Notes: generated by a model from the sequence alone, not told the origin. 24,769 nt of DNA from Basidiobolus ranarum (GCA_040143965.1 JASJQH010000147.1:1-24769); one strand, 5' to 3'. Counted from the stretch's first letter, positions 10,775-19,736 are shown. Program-made: numbers and translations.

Positions 10775-11499
10775 ATGTCATTTTTAGCGGCCCCACAACA
10801 ACAACAACTTCAAGCTTGGTTCCAAACTGTTGATGCGTATGTATTGTTGGTTAAATATATAAAATGTGTGCCATTACTCATTTAACTTGATGACGCTACA
10901 GTGATAACAGCGGAGGAATTTCTGCAGATGAACTTCAGAAAGCCCTCTTGAATGGTAAGTCAACACCTATATATTTGTGTCGATAAACTAGGTTTTAAAA
11001 TGTCCTATTTTTACTCTCAGGTGATTGGAGTCCCTTCAACATTGAAACTGTTCGTATGATGATCAATATGTTTGATAGAGATGATAACGGAACCATCAAC
11101 TATCAAGAGTTCTGTGGTCTGTGGAAGTATATCGAAGACTGGAAGAAATGTTTCATGAGTTTCGATAAAGACCAAAGCGGTTCTATCGATCAAAATGAAC
11201 TTAAGAATGCCATGATTACTTTTGGTTACAACCTTAGTGACCGCTTTCTCTCTTTGATCATTCGTAAATATGACAAAAAAGGTATACATCAATCAAGTAA
11301 ATTGACCCAATTTAGTGAATGTTCAAATATTAACTCTGATTGCTTAGGTACTGGAAACATCACCTTTGACAACTTCATTCAAGCAAGTGTTACAGTCAGA
11401 ACCCTCACTGACTCGTTTAGAAGATTTGATACTGATTCTGACGGTTGGGTTAACATCAATTATGAGCAATTCTTGGAACTCGTTGTCAGCAACCGCTAA
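10775..11499 (+). CDS. Penta-EF-hand calcium sensor A (ALG-2/Pef1-like), 175 aa
   Basis: This calcium-binding adaptor belongs to the PDCD6/ALG-2 class. Family members bind target peptides in ESCRT, ER-exit and membrane-repair machinery when calcium rises. Exons are 10775-10836, 10902-10954, 11021-11281 and 11348-11499, with introns of 65, 66 and 66 nt; the joined frame is 176 codons. EF-hand loops in order: EF1 DADNSGGISADE, EF2 DRDDNGTINYQE, EF3 DKDQSGSIDQNE (all canonical), EF4 DKKGTGNITFDN (lacks the last acid, as is common), EF5 DTDSDGWVNINYE (the unpaired dimerisation hand). The segment FRRFDTDSDGW...YEQFLELV closely follows the ALG-2 C terminus. The N-terminal extension is very short (MSFLAAPQQQQLQ), without the Gly/Pro-rich tail typical of the family. 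It is divergent from the TMEM16 gene and convergent with its own paralog. AATAAA lies at 11561-11566. Confidence 0.92.
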
Positions 11500-11560
11500 A
11501 TACCTCTAAGCCACATGTCTAATTAATCGCATTTTCTACTTCTACTACCCCGAGTTCAAC

Positions 11561-11566
11561 AATAAA
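11561..11566 (+). terminator. Polyadenylation signal of penta-EF-hand A
   Basis: AATAAA lies 62 nt after the stop codon. The opposing signal of the convergent paralog is only 44 nt further on, so the two 3' ends nearly meet. Confidence 0.6.
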
Positions 11567-11609
11567 GAATTCCCCTCAATTTGAAAATTAACACTCAAGA
11601 CAACGAGCC

Positions 11610-11615
11610 TTTATT
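11610..11615 (-). terminator. Polyadenylation signal of penta-EF-hand B
   Basis: TTTATT on + (AATAAA on the gene strand) lies 66 nt past the stop codon of the minus-strand paralog. Confidence 0.5.
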
Positions 11616-11680
11616 TCTGTTAACAATCATGCAAAAGATAATCAAAGTGCTTAACGTCTTGAAAGCCACCACTTAATAAA

Positions 11681-12549
11681 TCAACGGTTGCTAACAACAA
11701 GTTGCAAAAACTAACAAAAAATAAGGTGTCAATAAAGCGTTACGTTTACCAAGAAATTGAAATTTACCTCTTCATAGCTGATATCAATACGACCATCAGA
11801 ATTATCGTCATAGCGACGGAAGGCTGTGGTTAACATTTGAATCGTAGTGCAGATTTGAATGAAATTGTCAAATGTGACTTCACCACTCGGGGCTTGGCCT
11901 GGTTTGGTTTTCTTGGCTATACAAATATATCCATTTGACAGGTTACTAATAAGCATTGAATAAGTTAAATGAAATTTAACTATACCATGTTTGTCATATT
12001 TACGGATCAAGGATTGAATAAACTCAGGACTAAGATTAAATCCGAAAGTACGTAAGGCAGTTTGCAGTTCATCTTTATCGATAGTTCCACTACGATTCTG
12101 GTCGAAACCAAGGAAACAACGACGCCAGTCCTCGATATATTTCCAAAGAGCAGTAAATTCTGGGAAACCAATAGTGCCTGTATCGTCTTTGTCGAACATA
12201 TTTATCATCAGTCGAATAGTCTCAAGGTTGAAGGGAGTCCAGTCACCTGTTTGTACAAACAGAAAAGAACATTAGACCATCTGGCATAAAATGGAATAGA
12301 TGAGCTTCTGCTTTACCATTCAGAAGAGCCTTTTGAAGTTCATCTGCAGTGATTTGGCCACTACCATCACTATATTATACAACGTTAATTGGCTGAAAGG
12401 TATAATAATGGACTTAACAATACGTACGTATCCACTTGTTGGAACCAACCTCGTAGTTGTTGTTCAGCTAGTAGGGATAATTAAGTAAACGGACGTTAGA
12501 CTTCTCTATGTAAGTAGTTCCTTCGGGACTTACCTGGTGGAGCACTCAT
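11681..12549 (-). CDS. Penta-EF-hand calcium sensor B (ALG-2/Pef1-like), 182 aa
   Basis: This is a paralog of the convergent gene at 10775-11499, roughly 60% identical by eye. Exons: 12549-12534, 12467-12428, 12369-12317, 12246-11986, 11916-11768, 11710-11681. Introns are 66, 58, 70, 69 and 57 nt, and the joined frame is 183 codons. The first exon is only 16 nt and the last only 30 nt; the last encodes FLQLVVSNR, matching the paralog's FLELVVSNR. EF loops: EF1 DTDGSGQITADE, EF2 DKDDTGTIGFPE, EF3 DQNRSGTIDKDE, then a disrupted EF4, then EF5 DDNSDGRIDISYE. EF4 carries about nine extra residues (KKTKPGQAPSG region) starting exactly at an exon boundary, so this hand should not bind calcium. Three of its five introns sit at the same positions and phases as the three in paralog A; the first and last are extra. 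The role is presumably a calcium-dependent adaptor, possibly heterodimerising with paralog A through EF5. Confidence 0.9.
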
Positions 12550-12845
12550 TATTTTGTAATATGTCTTGAGAGCATTCATTGACCAGTGATTTATATAAAC
12601 TCAAACGTAGTAAATTGGACAAATTAAGCACCAATCAAAAGGAGCGAGATAAGATGGTAGAATTTGATTCAGATTAATGTGATTTCGTACAATTCGTATA
12701 AAAGGAAAGACCTACGCACCTACGCACAAGACCAGACGTTTATTTGCCATGGAAAACATTAGGAAAAGAAAATGCAGTATTGTCTATTAAAATACATGAA
12801 TGAATGGATTTGTATTGACAGTGTAAATGTGAGATATCGAGCAGT
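12550..12845. promoter_or_regulatory. Promoter of penta-EF-hand B overlapping the 3' UTR of the PPR gene
   Basis: Two minus-strand genes lie in tandem here with 296 bp between them. TTTATT at 12739-12744 (AATAAA on the gene strand) could end the PPR transcript about 100 nt past its stop. That leaves about 190 bp as promoter for penta-EF-hand B. A direct repeat CCTACGCA occurs near 12711-12726. Confidence 0.4.
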
Positions 12846-15041
12846 TTAGCTCTGAACAGTACTAAGGATGTCCGGATACTCAGATCGCACTAAATCAATA
12901 ATTTCTTGAGTATCTAGCGGGCGATGTTTCATCTGGTTCAGAAGTGTTAGTAAAGATTTCGAGTTAGGTTTGATTCCATACTCTTTCATTTCTGTAGTAA
13001 ACACGCGCTTTGCTTCGATAAAGGATTCAAATTTGCATAGAGCTTCAATGTAAGAGTTGAAGTTGTTTTCGCTTAGTGGAAAATGTTCGTTCTTTAAGTT
13101 GGACCACACACCCTTTAATGTCTCAAGATCGCCGTTAGCCCCACAAGAGTCCAGTAGGATAGAAGCGTGAGAGGTGAGTTGTTCTGAGGGAAAGGTCTTC
13201 CTAGCAATATTCCATAGTTCGAATGCTTTAGCACCATCTCCCTTAAAACTATGAAAGTTCATCAATATGCTATAGGTAAACACATCGTATGGTAGGCGTT
13301 TTTCAGTCATTTCATGGAAAAACAGCATGACTTGCTCCAATTTGGAGTTAGTGAGACAGCCGTTCATCATTATGTTGTATGTACTTGTAATCAGAGGTAC
13401 ATCGCTCTTCTTCATCTGCTCAAACATATCAACTGCTCTATCTAATCTAGCGCTTTTCATATACCCATCGATCAGGCTGTTATATGTGAGAGAGTTTGGC
13501 CTAAGGCCAGCGGTTTTCATTTCTTCGAATAGAACTAGAGCCTTATCCATACTCGAGTACTTGCCGAAACCATTTATGAGAGCAGTATATGTTTTCACAT
13601 TTGGCGATATCTGGTGCGTCTTCATCAACTCAAACGCTTTAAAGGCTTCGTCAAGGTCACCTATTTTGACATGGCCATCAATAAGAGTAGTAAAAGTAAC
13701 TACGTCCGGTTTGAGTCTTCGCCTTTGCATCTCTTCAAAGATTTGATTCGCTTGCTGCATATTGTGAGATTTAGAACAGGCGTGTATAAGCGAGTTAAGA
13801 GTGATAGTGTCGGGAGAGATTTTTCGTGAAAGCATATCTTGATATAGCTCCAGCGACTTGTCGATATTAGCTTCTTTAGCAAACGCATCGATAAGAATAC
13901 TGTAAGTCCTCTCGTTGGGTGAAATACCCTCTGTTAACATACGTTCGAAGTATTCTGTCGCTTTATCGTAATCTTGAACTCGAACAAATCCTTGTATCAG
14001 AGTTGAGTAAGTGACTACGTTAGGCGTTACTCCATGTTTTGTCATTTCCTCGAGAACAAGCACTGCCTCCTTTAAACGAGAGCTCCGTGTGTATCCTTTA
14101 ATGAGAATAGAGTATGTCCATATGTTAGGGGAGTGTCCCAAGCGTATCATATCGTTGTAAACGTCGGTTGCCTGCTCCAGACTCCCCCAGCTAATTAATA
14201 AATCAATTAGTATGGAAAAGGATGTGACATCAGGCACAATGTTCTGATCCATCATTTCTTTATAAATATCTTTGGCCAGTTCGATATTTGCAACTTTCGA
14301 ACAGGTATGTAGTAAAAGAGAATATGTTTCATCGTTTGGTAATATTTGGAATTTTTTCATGTCGGAATGAATGCTGAATACTCGGTTAAACTCTTCATGC
14401 TTATTTGCTATTTTCATGAGAGTGTTACACGTGGTAGTATCGGATAGAATGCCCTGCTGGTGCAGCAATTGATACAACTGAAAACTAAGTGAGGGTGAAT
14501 TTCGACTCAAACTGGTTATGAGTTCGACGTAAAGATCTGAAGTTGGAGTGAGCCTTCTCTGAAGCATTTGTTGTAATGTCTCTTCCACGCGCTTAATGTC
14601 ACCTCTACTCGCGTGGTATAAAGCTAAAGCACTATACTCCGTCATAGAAGTTAGTGTTATATCATTTCTCTCAATGTATGCAATAATCCGTTGACATCGT
14701 TCAGCGGTATTTGGGTCTTTCCCTTTTCTAATCAAACGTAATAGAAGTGCTACCTGTTTAGAAGGTAGACTTTCTGTAAGGTTATGCTCGTAAATATCAC
14801 TGAATATTTTCCACGCCTTGACAGAATCTCGTCGACGTACAGCTATTTCAAAACTAGGGGAATGTGGTATTTTGGAGGCCAAATTGTTACATCCTGAAGC
14901 TAAGCGAACCTGGTTTCGAGAATCTATCAGGGGTAGTAGTGGTGAGGGTGGGACTCTAATTAAACTTGGCTTTGGGAGGTTCTTCTGAATTATACTGGAG
15001 ATGCCACGTCCCAAAGCCGGCACTCGCCCAAGCTGGGACAT
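12846..15041 (-). CDS. Pentatricopeptide repeat (PPR) protein, probably mitochondrial, 731 aa
   Basis: This is a P-class PPR protein, a modular single-stranded RNA-binding protein that normally acts on organelle transcripts. It is one uninterrupted exon from ATG at 15041. The first ~55 residues are rich in Arg, Ser, Leu and Pro with few acids (MSQLGRVPALGRGISSIIQK), as in a mitochondrial presequence. About 13 near-consecutive 35-residue repeats run from residue 133 to ~620, with a last one near 660-695. The best have the VTYxxLIxGxxxxxxxDxAxxxFExMxxxGxxPN form. Motif starts by my count: 133, 168 (one residue short), 202, 237, 272, 307, 342, 377, 412, 447, 482, 517, 552, 587. The regularity is much higher than in ascomycete yeast PPR proteins such as Ccm1 or Pet309, which suits an early-diverging fungus. 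No catalytic or endonuclease domain (SMR, DYW, PRORP) is visible. The RNA target is unknown. Confidence 0.93.
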   Translation of the reverse strand: MSQLGRVPALGRGISSIIQKNLPKPSLIRVPPSPLLPLIDSRNQVRLASGCNNLASKIPHSPSFEIAVRRRDSVKAWKIFSDIYEHNLTESLPSKQVALLLRLIRKGKDPNTAERCQRIIAYIERNDITLTSMTEYSALALYHASRGDIKRVEETLQQMLQRRLTPTSDLYVELITSLSRNSPSLSFQLYQLLHQQGILSDTTTCNTLMKIANKHEEFNRVFSIHSDMKKFQILPNDETYSLLLHTCSKVANIELAKDIYKEMMDQNIVPDVTSFSILIDLLISWGSLEQATDVYNDMIRLGHSPNIWTYSILIKGYTRSSRLKEAVLVLEEMTKHGVTPNVVTYSTLIQGFVRVQDYDKATEYFERMLTEGISPNERTYSILIDAFAKEANIDKSLELYQDMLSRKISPDTITLNSLIHACSKSHNMQQANQIFEEMQRRRLKPDVVTFTTLIDGHVKIGDLDEAFKAFELMKTHQISPNVKTYTALINGFGKYSSMDKALVLFEEMKTAGLRPNSLTYNSLIDGYMKSARLDRAVDMFEQMKKSDVPLITSTYNIMMNGCLTNSKLEQVMLFFHEMTEKRLPYDVFTYSILMNFHSFKGDGAKAFELWNIARKTFPSEQLTSHASILLDSCGANGDLETLKGVWSNLKNEHFPLSENNFNSYIEALCKFESFIEAKRVFTTEMKEYGIKPNSKSLLTLLNQMKHRPLDTQEIIDLVRSEYPDILSTVQS

Positions 15042-15359
15042 GGTTATAGGTGTCAGCCAAGAAGGTAAATTTTTTATGTTTTGTTTGGGGTAGAGACTCC
15101 TTGGCTATTTTCCTAAATCACAGTCAAGTAACTCAGCACGATCCCATAGAAATTTTCTCAGGGAATCAAATTTTGTTCAACAATTTAGGTTTGTGCGATA
15201 AGCTATCAATTTGCATTTAAATACCATTGCGATCCAGACAACAAATGGAACCAGAAGGCTAATTAGATAGTTGATTTTTAATAATACGGTTATACGTATG
15301 TCACATGCAAAATAAATACAGGAATCCCATCAATAATAGCTGATTCTTCGAATTGCCGA
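15042..15359. other. Intergenic interval, PPR promoter and 3' flank of the septin-like gene
   Basis: This 318-bp AT-rich spacer separates two minus-strand genes in tandem. No open frame, repeat or RNA gene is recognised. Confidence 0.5.
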
Positions 15360-17686
15360 TCAATTTCTTTTCAAATGCGATATCCTCTCTTTGAACGACT
15401 TTCTCATTTCTGTCAACTTGGACCCAAGTCGCTCGGAAAGATGATAGATTTTCCCCATGAATTCCATTCCTAAATGGATTTTCGTGATAATTTTCTGTCG
15501 AACATTAGCACGATAATGGGTCAATTTAGAGACATACCAATCGAGCTGCAGGTATGGGGAGTCTACATACGAGCCAAGGTTCTTGAAGGTGGAGATAGCT
15601 ACAGATCTAATTTCTGACCGGATTTGCAGTGTAAAATTGGCCGTGTTTCTGATAGGCTTACCTATACTTCTAACTTTAGAGAGCAAGCATTGGACTGTGA
15701 AGGTTGTGCACTCATCAGAATGTGGAATGTTCGTGGTTTTTTCAGATAATTGAATTTTAGCAAGTCCTGCCACCTTGTGGAACTCCAACGAACTATCCAA
15801 GTCATTCCTATGAGCTTGGCTAATGGGGCCGGTTGGTTGTACAATTGGCTCGTGTGGATGTACAGTATCTACTAGTGTTTGGTTGCTAAAAATAGGTGTT
15901 TGCCCAGGCTGATGCTGCTCTGTCTTGTTGACAATAAATATCTGAATATCAAGTTTTGAATTCAATTCGGGAATCTTTGGGCGTCCCTTACTAAGAGTGT
16001 GTATTGATAATTCAGTGGAGAGTTTACTAATGGTGGACACAGAAAGTAGATTTTGTGCACCATGATCTACTAAGTTTGGCCAAACTCCGTTGATCTCGTC
16101 CACAGGTACAGGTACAGGTATTCCAGTGAATTCAGATGTTGAGTTGTCCATAGTCTCTTCAGACGGATCTACATCAAGCCCTGGAATAGGCAAGAGTATC
16201 CATAAAGTGAAAAGAACAACAAACATGAGAGTGGCGAGCCATCTAATTGATTTTCTTCTGCTTCGATTCAATACGAATATCGCTTTCTTGGTTGCAGATT
16301 TGAGCGCATCTGCATGCAACCCGAGAATACGGTTATATACACATTGGCTGTCCAGTAAGGTGAACTCCGTGGTGGTCAATATCGTTTCACCACAAATCTC
16401 CCCTTTGATTTTGAGCCAACCATGTGTCAACAGAACATGGGAATCTGTAAAGGATTTTATATTAATATCGTTCCTTTCGAGTGTTTCCAAGATCGACCTT
16501 CGACATCCAACGATCTCATCCACACCTAGTGCCTCAGTTCCGACAATTATAGGGACAACATTCACTTGTTGAGAAAGAACCATCATGGCATTGATATCGT
16601 TTTCACTTATTAGCGAAGTAACGAAATAGAAGCAGACATCCACTACGTTGTTGTTTTTCTGCAGCGAATGGTCCACGAGCACATCTTCCAATGACTGGAT
16701 GTATTGAAGAGCATCAGAAATATTTCGATCAATAAAATCCCCAACTTGAATGTAGACGCCACTGTCTTCATATCGCACTACTGAGTTTCGTAGATCATCA
16801 CGGCCAAGGAGGACAGACATTGGTAATACCACATAATTAACGCCAAACTCTCGTTTAGATCCAGGCAATGTTGAAGAATCGGATAAGGTCTGACTACTAG
16901 TGGGTGACGGCTCAAATAAACGAGAAAGAGAATGACTAATTTTTTCGAGAATCAGTTCTTTGTCTTCGCCGCTGGCTCCGGACCCCATAAATAGAATACG
17001 TAAGGTGAGAGGTAATTCAAACTCTACTGTATCCACAGCTTGATTCTCCAGTGTAAGCCGAAAGTTATCCTGAAAGGCTGATGGATGAAGCCCCATAGAA
17101 CCTTCTGATGTCAAACTTGGTTCGTTCGAATCGGATGTAGAGCTCCTAAATGGGGATTTAATCAAACTAATACAATAAAAGCTGTATAAAAATTCCCGTA
17201 CTTTATCACATTAGGTCCATCTCTTATATTGGCTTCTCCTTTGTGAACACTCAACTCCTCTTCCTTCTCAGGCTTATTTTCCACCGAGGTTATTACAGCA
17301 ATGGGTGATTGAGAATCTTCACAACGGAATACGTTGTTTTCATTCAACTGAATGTCGTTATTGGCAGTGTATGCCTTTTTCATATCACTTACCAAAAACA
17401 ATAAGCTTTAAAACCCCGCCTTTAATCCAGATAATGTAGGCTCTACTTACTTTTTCCTGAATGAAGACAGGAAGACAGGAGACGACTCAACAAGATCCGT
17501 AAATGAGGGTGGTTCTATATCAGAACTTGAACTGTCTGAGCAAATAAGTTCAGAACCTTGTGAAGTCCACACCGAGATCTCTTCGACCACCTCAAAGTCA
17601 GAATCATCCGATTCAGTCAACAATGAAATTTCCTTCGCATGGTTTTCTTGCAATAGAAACTGCGAAGTGGATAATTGAAATACCAT
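15360..17686 (-). CDS. Membrane-anchored protein with degenerate septin-like G domain, 735 aa
   Basis: Exons are 17686-17451, 17387-17202 and 17145-15360. The introns are 63 nt (an in-frame alternative acceptor would give 45) and 56 nt (an alternative would give 35); all choices keep the frame. Residues 1-140 are acidic and Ser-rich, with a possible Atg8-interacting motif DDSDFEVVEE at 27-36. Residues ~185-420 follow the septin fold: LRILFMGSGASGEDK (189-203) at the P-loop, DALQYIQSLEDVLV at the usual YI..Q segment, VCFYFV (311-316) like CLYFI, ENDINAMMVLSQQVNVVP (322-339) like the septin LDI..M..L...VNVIP, then GTEAL where AKAD is expected. G1, G3 and G4 are all unlike working GTPase motifs, so this is probably a pseudoGTPase. 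A single TM helix at ~442-464 follows RSRRKSIRW, predicting a cytosolic N terminus. The ~270-residue tail carries four N-glycosylation sequons (NST, NKT, NQT, NFT), fitting a lumenal tail, and ends in a basic amphipathic stretch. I do not recognise a named ortholog. Confidence 0.8.
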
Positions 17687-18812
17687 TATTGTCGGAATAT
17701 CTTTCGCAGGCTACTGAAAAATATAAAGATTAAAAATAACAGTAAGATAAATATTGAAAGCATCCATTGACCCTAACATTTCAGTTTTGATGGACAAAGA
17801 AATGTGCAGAACTGAGGGATTTAAATTATTCCACAAAATGTCGACACGTAACACTATGTAATATATGGGACTAACAAGTTCTTGGAAAAGCAAAACGTAA
17901 ATGATACTGGAGAAGCAAAATTTCTTTCAATTTCGACAGCCATTGCTCAAACAAAAGGGTTTGAAGACTATAGCGCCAAATATCAAGAAATTTTAGTGAA
18001 AGCTTCCTCACCTACTTGTCTGGAAAACTTTGCTGGGCTTAATAGAGAATGGGCTACTGTTTGCTGAATTACTTGAAAGGACACTAATGATACCCAGTAA
18101 AGATGCGTCCAACAGACTGAATTATTGGACTAGGTAGTTGTGACTGTTGCGCTTTATATAGCAACATACTAACAATAAGATAATATTGAGCCATATTTAA
18201 TTTCATTGTGTGTCTAATATTTCACCATGTGCTAGCGTGAAGTTTATTTAAGTCGCAACCTTAGCAGCATCAGAAAAATTAGTGTAAAGCGGCTTTCACT
18301 GGATGTTAATTGGTTAGGATGGTTGCAGAGTAAATTAAGTTATTTATCAATGTGTCAACACCTGCAGCTAGCCAAGTCACGATACTCTATACTCAGGAAG
18401 GTTGTCATAGCGATTTAAAGATAGCCAATCATAGCATTTAGGGGGTTTGTAAATCAAGTAGAGAATACCGCAGCCTTGGTACTGAACCAACCAAGCTTCT
18501 TCGATTTGTGGCTGAGGTGTGTATTAAGGCCTTGAGCTCCTACGTACATCATAGGTGTTTGATTCAGGAACGCAACCAGCCCTAAAACCATCACCATTGT
18601 ACGTGCAAAGCCAGTACAATAATCCACCTTTGTCCCCTTTGGCTCAGTAGATTTCTCAGCTGTCGATTCACCCTTCACACTTTACCTGTCATCCTTCACT
18701 CTCTAATACATGTCCAACATCAGTGATAAGATATGTATAGCACCGAGTCGACAATTGGATTTGTGTTTATTTGATTACAGCGCCAGCATAATTGAAAGAA
18801 TAGTATCTGTAT

Positions 18813-18840
18813 ATCACGTGATGAGCTTATCTATAAATAG
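18813..18840 (+). promoter_or_regulatory. E-box palindrome plus TATA box with no evident gene
   Basis: ATCACGTGAT (18813-18822) is a perfect palindrome with the CACGTG core bound by bHLH proteins such as Cbf1. CTATAAATAG (18831-18840) follows at a normal promoter distance. The next + strand ATG (18901) opens only a 14-codon frame. The unit could start a long 5' leader for the PH gene or a non-coding transcript. Confidence 0.4.
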
Positions 18841-19010
18841 TTAAATTTCACTCTAAACAGTATTTATTATTCGAGAAGTGACATTACTATATTAGCCATT
18901 ATGTGGGCAATGTTGGGTGGTGTACTTGGTCGGTGTACAGGTTAATCTAGTGAGGCTGTTGTGAGTAAATATGGTAGTTATCTCAGTACTCTAGCCATAC
19001 TATGCGAGAT

Positions 19011-19065
19011 GCATCACAAAGAAACCTTTTAGGCTATACGATACGCATCGCAAAGGAACCTTTTG
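19011..19065. repeat. Two-copy imperfect repeat, period 34 bp
   Basis: A 21-nt unit starting GCATCACAAAGAAACC (19011-19031) recurs as one starting GCATCGCAAAGGAACC (19045-19065), matching at 18 of 21 positions. The three differences are all A/G. No function is evident. Confidence 0.6.
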
Positions 19066-19094
19066 GGAAAAGCCTAAATTAGCACATGTATTGT

Positions 19095-19112
19095 TACGTG
19101 GTTATCCACGTA
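19095..19112. repeat. Short perfect inverted repeat TACGTGG-TTAT-CCACGTA
   Basis: Seven-bp arms flank a 4-nt loop. Each arm contains an ACGTGG/CCACGT core, so it may be a paired bZIP/bHLH half-site rather than an RNA hairpin. Confidence 0.5.
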
Positions 19113-19727
19113 CATCAATGGTACTACGTTCATGAATATTTTCAGTTCGCTCGTTATTTTTAAAAATTACTAGGTAACACACCCAAACCAATCATTGTGT
19201 ATTGGGAGAAATGGCTCGTTCATGAGCTGTGGGGATCCATCATCAACTATTCAGCAAATTTATTAGCCTTGGAGATCCCCTATAATCCTTGTGTAAATTT
19301 GTTAGTGTCTTCTATATTACCTTATTGACGATTGGAATTACTACCACCTAATACCCTTTTTTAATACTCCGAATTTGCCACCCTAAATTCATCCCCCTGT
19401 GCCAGTTAGCTTCACTTTTTTTACCCAAGTCTTCCTTGGTCTCGACTTATTAGCCACTTCACTCTTATTTGTACCCAATAGTTGGAGATAACTAAGACTT
19501 CACTCTTCGTTGCTTCTACTCTCCGCATTAGTGATCATCCTAACTCCTTATATTTAGTATAGGTATAATTTTTATTCATTTTTGATGGACTCCTCACCTC
19601 CTTTAGATGACTTGTTTAATTCGGTTATGCTGTTAATTTAGGGAATTTCCTCCAGTAGAAGTAACTCTAGGTCGTTGCATTTGGAACACTAACAAATCAA
19701 GTATATACTTTTTGTTACGGGTACCAC

Positions 19728-19736
19728 TATATAAAG
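19728..19736 (+). promoter_or_regulatory. TATA box of the PH-domain gene
   Basis: TATATAAAG lies 85 nt upstream of the ATG at 19821, the usual range for a fungal core promoter and short 5' UTR. Confidence 0.55.

Noticed and set aside
13327-13829. Plus-strand frames of 71-139 codons inside the PPR gene
   Set aside because: They are antisense shadows of the repetitive PPR coding sequence, without domains or starts of their own.
16090-16572. Plus-strand 160-codon frame opposite the septin-like gene
   Set aside because: It is antisense to a well-supported domain-coding exon and its translation resembles no family.
18454-18678. Minus-strand 74-codon frame with a hydrophobic segment (TMVMVLGLVAFLNQTPMMYVGAQG), possible small membrane protein
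   Set aside because: It opens with GTG, has an in-frame TAA just upstream, and its first ATG is deep inside the frame. No splice donor/acceptor pair of normal length adds a start. No family resemblance was recognised.
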